Assembly (NCBI RefSeq): GCF_021155775.2 | Contig: NC_060233.1 | Location: 13,022,782 to 13,086,781, forward strand | Length of the DNA: 64,000 nt | Reading direction: 5' to 3' | DNA from: Neodiprion pinetum | Taxonomy: Eukaryota; Arthropoda; Insecta; Hymenoptera; Diprionidae | Part shown: positions 48,061 to 59,100 of the stretch, piece after piece | How the letters are laid out: each line of letters starts with the position of its first letter | Numbering within the stretch: the first letter of the stretch is position 1 | Notes under the pieces: generated by a model | Databases searched by the model: none | Told to the model about the DNA's origin: nothing | The model's input: the letters and a program-made list of their open reading frames with translations, nothing else | Translations under genes and position numbers: made by a program

Positions 48061-51000
48061 TTTTTTTTCTGTATGAACTTGGAATCTACAGCGTGAGAAC
48101 GGGAAGTACAAGGGGTCTAAAGCCGCTTGTTTTGTTTCAAAACCAAAACCCAGGCCACGTAATGATACGCCTTTTTGTGAGTTGAAAATTTAATGTGCGG
48201 ATGAAATTTATACAGTCAAGGTACCAATTTTGCACGGAAAATATATGTGTAATGTATTACAAAACCATATGCATATGCATAAGTCTTACTAAGAAAAAGA
48301 AACGTTTATACTGATTGAAATCTGGCTTGACTCTAGTGATTGAGAATGAAGTACCAAATATCAATCACGAGAGCTGCGATCGTGACTCAGTTGGCCGTTT
48401 GTTAAACTTAATTTTGTTGATTGGAAACTTGCACGAGTACAAGAAAAGTAAAGTGACACGATTTGTCAAAAGTCACATCATTAATTGTAGTTGAAGAATT
48501 TTTACCCAGTTTTAAGTTTTCGGTTTCAGTTTGGTAATCAGATGCAAGTTTGCTGAAACGTTACACATTGCAATCAAAAATAAACTTATCTATTTATTCT
48601 ACCAATTCGTATGATATTCACGCAATGTACGTGATTTTAGCTGACGTATTCCCCTCGGTGTGATCGGAAAGAAACTTGCTCAATATTTATAGGCAACGAC
48701 CATCACTTGCGTAACGCGTACGCACAACGAATACAACGAATATGTCATTGAACTGTTTAATTATTAATTACTGTGGGCATTTGTGTTGATGTATTGGCAA
48801 AATTTTGTTGGATTAAAGATTTGCCGAATACGTAAACGATCTAAAAACCTGATAAATAATCCATACGGCTAGCTATGAAGATGATTAATCTCCGAATGTT
48901 TAAAGAACTGAGCATAATTTATGAACCCATCAGAACTAACTACCGAGAATTTGTAGACTTGCGTTTATTTATACCTCACGGGAATCAAAATTGACGCACA
49001 CAAATCTGAAATAGAATGTATCATTTCCCTGACGCATTCCCATTTTTTTGAATTTTATACGATTCAGGCAAGAATCGAAAGAATCTGCACCAAAGATTGT
49101 TTCAAATTTGACCTTTCGAATATTTGACACAATCAATTGGTTTGGAGAATTGATTGATGGCAAATTTAAGTCTTTCTTTTCACGCATTCGAATGTACTTT
49201 CGGCGCAAAAATTTACGTAAGTGACCTATTATACAAATTTTATGCCTACATTTAGAATTTCGCAATCTGATGACGTCTGCAGATATGAAAATAACTCAGG
49301 ACTTGGGAAAAATTACCATACTACCAAAAAAAAAAGGCCAGATTCATACAGTTATCGGTGAAATTCCATGCTGTTTATAAATTCTATGAGTTTGTTTTTA
49401 TTTTGTTACGATTTCAGGTAAGAAAAAAAATTTTCTCAAGTTATTACTGAAAAAAAGTAATACCATTAGTAACTTCAAGCATGTAACATACGAAAGATAG
49501 GAACATTTTTTGGATAGGCTTAATCGGGATATCAAGCTGATCAGAAAATATACAAATGGCTGAAATCTGTTTATCATAACAGGTATTACGGACCGTTTTG
49601 CGCAAAGTGCAAAAGCACACAGTACGAAAATCATGGCAGATATATACCGTTATGCGATTACATGAAGGATTTATGTGATAAATATCGATTAGAAACATCG
49701 CAATATTTTATTATGCAAATTTATGAATTATAATTAGGCATCTAAGATGTAATTTCATAATTTCGATAGTATAATTATGAAATCCCAAGCATGTACTTCT
49801 CCTTACATTCAATCGTGTATACCTAGATATTTGAGTTGTATATTTTATATGACCTCGTGAAATAGAGAGAGAAAAGTTAGATATGTATTAGCATCGAACG
49901 AAAAATTATTAAACCAAAAAAAAATTACGATGTAAAAGGTGAAACTGTTCGGAACGATTGGGTTATTTCATTAAAAAGATCTCTGCCCAACGTAGAAGCG
50001 GACTATAAACCGGTTATTTAGATAAAAGCCGTTTAATTACGCTGCTTGTGATTACATTGTTTTCAGGATTTGCATTCTTGAATAGATCTTTAATAGCTTA
50101 CTAATATAACAATTTGACAAAAAGCTATCGAATCACCATTAGCTTGTAATAAAATTAATACAAATTAATAATGTTTGGCCAACTCATTTCCCTAAACAAC
50201 GGATTCCGAAAGTCCGCCAAGATTGAATTAATTAATTAGCGCGAATGAGAAATCTGTGTGTATTTTTATGCCCAAATTTGATGAGACGGTCAGTATTAAT
50301 GGATGAACCGAAAACGTAAACCGTAATCCAGTCTCGTCGTTAGTAAAAATTCCGTTAGACGCGGATAGAAACGTATTTTTACCAGGGGTGTCAGTCGACT
50401 AATCTACAGGCAACCCGCCGCAATTTAACTCGCCTAATTTCCCTCTTCTTCGTAATTTTTTGCCGATCTACAGTTTTTTGCATTGAATGCATTGAAGTTT
50501 TTTTTTGCAAGAATGCTACTTATTGTATCAATAAAGGTGATCATAAAACTCAGTTAAGGGCAGTTGGGCTGATTTCTGGAGATGGGAACTTAGTCTGATA
50601 CCCGAAAAACCGGAGAAACAAACTTATGGAACTTATTTTCGCATTTTTAAAAATTTTTCAGATGGTTAAATGCGCTGTATAATTATCGAAAAAAGCAGTG
50701 TGGCTATCATTTGAGGTCACTTAAGCCTTGCCAGACTGACCAAACATACGGAACATTGGTAACTTGGCTACTATTCTGAATCACCAAAGCCTGACTTTCC
50801 AATTCCGGAAACCAGTCACAGTGGTTTGATATAAAGTTTTAGGGTATTTGTAATTGGTAAGACTGGTTTCATCCTTGCGAAAATAATTAGCATGAGTTTG
50901 CAATTGCCAGTTATCGATTCTATCGGATATCAAGAACCCAACTGTCGATTCATTGAAAAACATCATGAATTTATCTGAAACTACTGTAAATAGGGCGTGT

Positions 51001-52908
51001 GAACATAAGTTGCATGACAAGTTCACTGATTCCCGGATTAATGGAAAATGTCATAAAAGAGATGGGGCAACCTTTATTAAATTTTATCGCTTCGGGGCTT
51101 CGACCGAACACCGATTTTGTAATGAGAATCAGCTCACCAAATGGTCAGAAATATATTCCCATTCTTTTTTTCTTAAAGCAAATCGGATTATCCAACTCTG
51201 TGTATAATTCATTAAGAGTTTGGAGAGGTTAAGATACAAAGTACGTGAAAACAGTTGAAGCAATATGGCGACGCATTGTGTAATCAGCTGATTGTTTTTG
51301 CTTCGGTTTTACCCAAATTATAAAAATATGAATGAACAGAGAACTTTTGCAGGTACCTCATTGTTTCGGTGTGAAAAATCCATTACTGACTATTATACTT
51401 GCTGGAATTCTTGTTGCTTTTTCAGTCACCAAATATATGTTGATAACAATTTTTATGCAATAAATATACGGAAATAATTTTCATGATACTTCGCAGTGTG
51501 GCAAGGTTTGCTTGTGCTTAGCGGGTGTCTTGTCGATAACTGAATACGGGAGGTGAAAAAGTAGAATAGTCGAGATATAGAAAAATCACAATGTCGGACT
51601 TAGAAGAATGTAAAAATAAAATTCGAAGAATTTATAAACGTAAATAGTCGAAGTATAGAATAGAGAAAACATGGAAAGATAAAAATATGGATAAGCCAAC
51701 GTTCAGAATCGTCGGACTAACAATAAGTGTAATAGAGCCAAAATAGATGTTTGTCTAAATAAATATAGGAAAATGTAGAAACCCTGCCTATTCCATAGTT
51801 TGGCTTAATTTGTATTTTTACTTTTCTGTATTCTGACTTCTCTATTTTCCAACTTTCAATATTTTGAAATTCCATGAATTAAACTTTTGCAACTCTGAAA
51901 ATGCAGTAACGTTAATCATCTATTAATTTTGCGACCATTTTACTTTTTGATTTCCATCCCTGCATAGTGTACATATTATAATTTATAATAGATAATAATT
52001 GAGAATATGCCCTGCCCCAATATTGCTTATAGCAACATTTTGCATGATTGCTGTTCGTCTGCTGCCAAATTCGCACGTATGTGTGAATGTATGAAAAATT
52101 GGTTGATCTCATCATTCATCAGACTTTATCAGCAAATGAAAATTGAAATATTCCCGTGAAAACAACAGCTATAATTGAACGACGGTCGGTTCGCATAGTT
52201 GCTATTTACCGCAGTTTCAATACTTATACACAAATGTTCAATATTGTACATTATTGCAATTTTATACATAACTCGCAAATGTCTAAACTTCTCGATACCT
52301 GCCGATAGAAACAGCTTATCTCTTCAGCTACGTTATAAACATTTTGTCTCATCAGTCCCGTTTTCCTTATCGTTGGTGGTTTCGTTACAATCATCTTATC
52401 AGTGTTGCTGGCAATTTTACCTTTTTGGACCCTGTCCAAAGTAAAATTTGATAAATGATTATAAATCGGGTATGAAATCCATATGGATGAAATCGTATCG
52501 AAGCATCTCTTATATGTATGACCCTTATATGCTTGCGAGTGAGTGCGATAGTGGAAATTTTTTTGTCCGACGAGTTATGAGGCGTATAATAGCGATGCAT
52601 GATACTTAGGAGGCTGGGATTTACAAAGCATATATCATACAAATTTTGGTAATGTTTATTTACATTCATTATTTATGTGATTACTACACCTATTTGGACA
52701 AATATTTTTTACAAATAATGATAAATTTGACATACAAATTGGTAATTTATAAAGTAAAGTGAAATTAGGCGAAATAAAATTTTTAATCGCACATTTAGAA
52801 ATGTATTATAGCAATTAACTTTCCTGTTCGGAATTGAGAATCTTAAAAGTTTTTGCTTCAGCAAAATAATAGCGAAGATGAGCTGTTTCTGTTCGCAGGT
52901 ATCGATTC
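48061..52908. other. No gene recognised
   Basis: AT-rich. A CAGCTG dispersed-motif copy lies at 51261-51293, and loosely repetitive AAAATRTAGAA-type words occur at 51550-51790. Short open frames (for example a 77-codon plus-strand one from 50999) have no splice context or recognised family. Confidence 0.4.
51261..51293 (+). repeat. CAGCTG-centred dispersed motif copy
   Basis: CAATATGGCGACGCATTGTG followed by TAATCAGCTGATTG; nearly the same as the PKI-intron copy read on the minus strand. Confidence 0.6.
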
Positions 52909-53125
52909 ACAGTTCGATACCCGCTACTTTGAGGATAGTAATTATAACGCAACTACTTTGAAACTATGTTTCGTAAATTTTCTGTGTGCATACCTCAGAC
53001 GCTGCCGATCTCAGAACCGCTAAGATAAACTGTTTTTATCGCAACTGATGTGATAAGTTATTTTTTAATTACAGTTCGATACGCTAAACTTGGAGGATCA
53101 TTACTGTAACGGAACTAATTTGAAT
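52909..53125. repeat. Pair of diverged direct repeats around ACAGTTCGATAC
   Basis: 52909-52972 and 53071-53125 share ACAGTTCGATAC, GAGGAT, and GTAACGGAACTA / ATAACGCAACTA with the same order and spacing. Confidence 0.55.
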
Positions 53126-53373
53126 TAATTTCTCTTCCTCTTTCTCTGTTTTTCATTTACTTCGATTCGAACTTGACGCAGAATCGTACAATCTGAATTT
53201 ATATTATTGGAATATGTCAGCCTTGGGGTTTTGTACTGCTGCACAATTCTCTTCAAGCAATTAAATGCATCTGCGGTAAAACCTTGATTAACCGAGAAGG
53301 GCAGGATCGAGATCTTATACCCGGATAAATGAAAGCCGCGGATAACTTGAACACGAAGCATGCCGTGATTGCT
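53125..53373 (-). CDS. Possible terminal exon of an unrecognised gene
   Basis: On the minus strand a strong acceptor (a run of T, then ACATTTAG) at 53374-53375 leads straight into an open frame of 82 codons that includes MLRVQVIRGFHLSGYKIS and ADAFNCLKRIVQQYK and ends in a basic tail EKQRKRKRN before a stop at 53125. The composition looks more protein-like than neighbouring frames. No upstream exon was found and no family is recognised, so it may be a relic or chance. Confidence 0.25.
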   Translation of the reverse strand, partial: SNHGMLRVQVIRGFHLSGYKISILPFSVNQGFTADAFNCLKRIVQQYKTPRLTYSNNINSDCTILRQVRIEVNEKQRKRKRN

Positions 53374-53516
53374 AAATGTAAAAAAAAAGTATCAATAACA
53401 GTTAATATGCATAAAAAAGTATTATTTACAACCATTGCACCGCAATTATATCCCTAAGAGCGTACGCAGCACGTCTATTCTCCACTCCTTACCACCTCCT
53501 TGCACGTACCAGACTC

Positions 53517-54195
53517 CTTGTAGTCAAACTATTCCATAGACGTTTAAATGCGTTTTTAAAAAACGAACGAAAAAAATATATTTTATAGCAAACACGGTTA
53601 ACTGGCGTGATACCGAATCCGTCAAGGTTACATTTTACAGGATGGGCAAAATAAAACGCGAACAATTTGAAACGTGAATAAAACCCAAACATGTCGACGC
53701 GAGAAGGACGACGAATCCTTCATTTCGCTTTTGAAAATTTGGGAAATCTTCGTTCGGTGTTGAGATACACGCTTTTGAAAAACAAAAAAGTTTTGAAAAT
53801 GTCGCCGGGAGACTGACAAAAATTAATATTAAAAAATTTTCAACTTAATTTCCTTCAGAAATTGTGATTCGAAGATTAATTCTGGCATTTTAAAAATTCT
53901 CCGAGATATTCTTTTAAAATTAGAATAAAAACGCCCGCTTCATAGTTAAAACTCTGTTTTTGAGTCATTATCAAGAAAGTTCGCTACCAAAAAAGGTCGG
54001 CTACAAATGGTGTCGCGAATTTCACCAAAATTAATTCGACTGGCTCGTAAAATCTTTGAGTATCGGTTAGAATGCAGCTCCTCACATCTTCCAAAGATTT
54101 CTTGTGGTCAATCTATTCGATAGTCGTTAAAATCGATGTTTTTGAGAAAGAAAGGAAAAAAATATTTTTCGCAATAGACATGGTTAATTTGAATA
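53517..54195. repeat. Pair of diverged direct repeats about 580 bp apart
   Basis: 53517-53612 (CTTGTAGTCAAACTATTCCA) and 54101-54195 (CTTGTGGTCAATCTATTCGA) stay alignable for about 95 bp through AAAAAAATAT and CACGGTTAA / CATGGTTAA. Confidence 0.55.
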
Positions 54196-56191
54196 AACCC
54201 GGACCCGATTGATTAATGTTACAAGGTATGTTATTTTCTTTCTCGTTATCAGTAAAAGCCAACGTGCATTGTGCAACTACACTGAAACGTTGCTTTGCTA
54301 TTTGACAAAAGAAAAAAAAAAAAAAAAGAAGGACTGCTTATGGATGTCTCTATGTGAAGTTGTTGTTTTATTTGTTTTTTATGTTTCACGTACAAATTAT
54401 TGAAAGGTAAACGTCAACTCGTTCCGCGTATGATTCGCAGATCATTACAACTGATGACATTATTTTTTGAAAAATAAAACCTTTTTTCCGGCATTCATGA
54501 TTTTTAATCCACGGTACTTTATTGTTTTTAACAAAAAATATTATAACAAACATTATCTTTCTCTGAGTAAACAATTGTAAAGTCTCAACTAGTTTCGCCC
54601 GTTGAATTGAAGTTTTTTTCGGAAAGTTTAAGCTTTCACTATAAGTTAAAGTATTTCACAATATTCTTTGGCTGAAAAGTGAACAAACTTCTCCCCGAGC
54701 AGCGAAAAAGCGTTGAAATCACCGACTCGACGACCGACTCGGACGAAATGAAATGACCCGTTTACGAAATCATGTTATATAGACGTTCATTGAATATACA
54801 TGTACGAGGTATTCAGGAAATTATATATAATACAAATCCGTTTCCACAGATATGCAGACATGTTAGAAAATTTCGCTTGTCATCCGCTTCATGATTACAA
54901 ATGAATTGTTTCCTAACGATTGGATAGTCAATTTCCAAAAAGTGAATTATACTTTACCTATCTGTACGTATATAAGTACGTCATACAAGTAAATATGATA
55001 CACTAATACGCGGTTATAGAGTTGAAACTGCTGATTAATAATGATTGATCGAATTTCACGGGAATGGGAAGAAGAAGAAGAAAAAAGGAGAAACAAAACC
55101 TCACGATGAAGCAACTGCGTGAGAACTGCGTCATTTACTTATTCTACAGTTTGAAAAACAATCGGTGCAATCTTACACATGTATAAAAATTAAAAAGAAA
55201 AAGAAAAATATCCAACGTTATCACTCCAGGTATTATAAAAAATCTGAAAACTGAGGAAAACATTTGCTAGTTTTTTTTCTTTTTCTTTTTTGGAAAGCAC
55301 GGAGCTAATTTCTTTTCATACAATTGAAAATAATTTCAGTTATCACATCAATCGAATTAACATAACGAAATATAACTAATAAATAATGTAAAAAATGATT
55401 CGAAGAAATTGTTCTTCGATCGTCAGTCAAGCTTAGTGTCACAAAATTGATTAGAAATATCAATATTTTCCTTCTGCGACATTCTCTTCCGTATTATTGT
55501 TTTATTTTCTAATTTTATGTCGTTGGTTTTACCGTGCAAGGGGAAAGTAAAAACGAATAATTTCATTTCACATATTCCATGATGAGGTAGTTTTCTGAAC
55601 GTGGATACCTACGACATCCGTTTCAACAGTGCATGGGGACTGGAAGACCTTGTGATCGTCTAGATGGTTGGATTTTCATCAAGGGTGGGGGATCTGACAC
55701 CCCTCTACAAGAGAGCCGGCCGGTCATTTCCAGAGGCAAGGTTCGATCGGCGGTCAACGCGATCACTCAGTACTCGCACTCCGCACATTCTACAACCGTT
55801 CAAAAGTGACCCTCGAAGATTTTTCGGAATTTTTTTTTTTTTTTTTTATCGCCAACAGTGTCGCGCGTCGCTGCCGTTATTGTTTAAACCCTCTGCTGTA
55901 CCAGTAAAATAATATATATCCGCAGTCGTAATTATCGCTGCGGAGGGGAACAAATTTTAATACTAAAAATAATAATATTGTTATTATTATCATTATTATT
56001 GCTATTCTTAACGTGAAATAAGAAAAAAAGCCGAGGAGGTAAAATATTTCGTATCCAAGTTTAATTCTGATGACTGAATAAAATAAAGAATAATAGAAAG
56101 AAGAAAAAACAAAAAAAAAAAAAAAATTGTAAACGAAAACGAGAATTCACGGAGAAATAAATATATACAGATATATAGATATTTAAAATCT
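54196..56191 (+). promoter_or_regulatory. Upstream region and probable 5' UTR of the secreted-protein gene
   Basis: A more GC-rich segment at about 55640-55960 precedes the gene. It has an initiator-like TCAGTA at 55767-55772 and a TATATAT word at 55911-55917, but no convincing TATA/Inr pair at correct spacing. The last 200 bp before the ATG are A-rich with a short upstream ORF at about 56069. Transcription start is not determined. Confidence 0.35.
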
Positions 56192-59100
56192 ATGGCGATG
56201 ATGGAGCGATTGGTAGTGACGGTTATCGTTGCAGTTCAATTGCTTCATGGCGTGGCTGTAATCGCGACACCAAAGACCGTTGATTTAATTAAATCGGTCA
56301 AGCTGAACGGTCTTAAGGACGAAGAGATACTCGAGGCTTTGTCGTTGAATAAAACTGAAAATTCCGATAATTATACGCTAGCTGAACTCATCGATCATCT
56401 CGGTAATCACACTGCGGCCAATCAACAGCCCGCGCAGCAAGATCGTGTTTGGATCATCAATTCAACGGAAACATTGCACACGAACACTTTCTACGGTAAG
56501 CCGTGATACTAATATAATTGAAGATCTTTATTCACCCTTGTTTTCGACCTAGGAATGCGAGGAAAATTTCGATCGAGTGGAGACCGAAAACTTTCGAACA
56601 CCATGTAAACGGGTAATCGATTTATTAGTTGTGAGAGTTTCAGGAATTTTGTTAAGCAACGCGGCGAAGAGGCTCGCCGTCTAAAAGTGCCGATTGGTAA
56701 TTAGGGTCGAATTGTGTTATAACGACCATTGTGGTAATTATATGATATATTTCTCGTCGCAGTCCTCGATCGCATTTATAAACGATGAGTTGTCATTTGC
56801 TGAGGAATAATATTTGACCAATTAAAGAATTATTGGAACATCGTTGACGGCCGAAAATTTTCCAATTCATTTCGTGATAGAAGAGTTTCAACTATATATT
56901 ATATTCTTTTCTGGAAGGTGATTGGTCACTTATCACCTACGTGATACGATACTTATCTAATTCAGAATCACAGGGTCTTGTACGTCAGACTAACTTGATT
57001 TTCTTAATTTCAAACTTAGTTTTTTTACGCCCTGTGAGTCAGGAACAATAAGAATATTCAAAGTTTGTGCAAGAAATTTTCAAAGTTTCTTAATTCGCAT
57101 CGTCAGACTAATTTAAACAGCTCAAAATTGCTTTCTATTTCGATTTTAAGTGCATAAAAAAATTGCCTTATCGTTACAATTTACATGCTTTAAATGGCCG
57201 AATACCTAATTCATTAGGGAAAGTATTTTGGGTCAAATACGGTGCTCAATTCGGGCGTAAAAATTTCTGTCTTGACTATTTTTTCCGTCTTTACGATTTA
57301 CTATTATTAATTAATACACCTGTTGATATCGCTTGGATATAATTTGGAAATGTTATTAATTCAATCCGAAAGACTGCGAATAGACATTCCCTCGATTTGA
57401 TTATCTGCAGAGATTTTACACACACGCCGATATGTACATATATATATATATACACGTGATTTTGTGAAACCGTGTTATAGATGGTGAAATGATGCGTGTG
57501 GTTCGAAAGGAATTACAAAATAATATACATTAGCCCGAATGTATATATAACTCAACGTATAAATTAACTGTTGCCGCTTCGCTGACATACCATTTCAGAA
57601 ATCGCTGAGGCATATTGTTGCGATATATCCAGATTCTAGATAAACGCATCATAATGTTGCAAATATCGTTGCTGTAAAGTATCCTATACATGGTCACAGT
57701 TTTCAGAATTTTCTTAATCTGATAAAAATCTTACAGGCAATATGGAAAGCATCGTCAGAAAAAATATTGAAAACGGAAAAAAAGGAAACCACTCAATTTT
57801 CTATGAATGTTGGTTCCGAATTTTAGCGCCTAATGTCCTGTTTTGTTTCAAACATCCTATTTTGCCTCAAGTATCCCATTTGACCTCAAGTATTTTACTT
57901 TGACCAAAGTATCCGATTTTGACCGAAGTATCCCATTTCGCATCAAGTATTCTACTTTGACCCAAGTATCCCATTCTTACCAGAGCATCCCATTTTGCCC
58001 CAAGTTTTCTATTTTGACCCAAGTATCCCATTTTGATTGAAGTATCCCATTTCGATCCAAGTATTTTATTTCGACCCAAATGTTCCGTTTCGCTCCAAGC
58101 ATTCCATTTTGACCAAAGCAGGTATGCCATTTTACCCCAAGTATTTCCATTTGCCCTAGAATCTCATTTTGCCCCGCTTCCCACTACCACGCTACAGTTT
58201 GAATGTATGTAGTAATTTTTCGCGAATTGCAAATCGTTGTGAGTCATAGTTTTAGTGACTCGTAAAAAATTCATCAAGTTACTTCATCGACATAAAGTTT
58301 ATTGCAACACCATTCGATCAAACGGTATTTAGTCGAGAAGATTTAAACATAATAGAAGAAAAGACCTTCCTTCAAATTTGACAGTGATATAATTTTAACG
58401 GGAAATTTTTTGATCCTTTGGAAAAGGAGGTGAAGAAACGTTGATATTATCTTATGTTAATTTTGAAGTTCATACGCGAGATTCTTATCGACTTCATATT
58501 TTTTTACCATTTCGCGTGAACAAATGCTTAAAAACAAATTAGAATATCCCACCGGGGATCTTGCAACGAGTAATCTTGACGTCCAGTAACCTTCGCCCAG
58601 AAACTGCAACTTTTAACAACCGCGGAGACCAACTTAGGGTATAATAATAGAACGAAAAACACGTGCTGAGATGTATATTATACCGCTAACTAATGGTTGG
58701 TTACACAGTCATTGTATACGATTTTCCTTGCCTTGAATTATTCAGCAAACGTTAGCGCAAGGCTACTGCCTCTGCAGCCTCGTCGCATCCGTGCGTGAAT
58801 AAATTAATGTGCATACTTAATAATGGCAGCCTGCCTGTCCTGTGCTCACTGTTAATTAACAATGAGAACTGAACGAATTTGTCACAGGCTAAAGAATAAC
58901 CAGGTTCGTACTCACGAAGACCTTGCTGCTTCACCACGGCTTGCAGCCTCAGCGCGTGCGTGTCTACTTTCGATTCTCTCCTCTCCTCTTCCTCCCATTC
59001 ACAAGTCAATGTCAAATGCCTTCCTCACTTCGTGCAGGCACCACAGACTTGGATACCATCGCAATCATATTCACATTCACATTTTGTTATTCACGATGCA

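Noticed and set aside
50999..51232. 77-codon frame with a fibronectin-like LRPNTDFVMRI phrase
   Set aside because: Too short and isolated, with no splice sites and no other domain features; the resemblance is weak.
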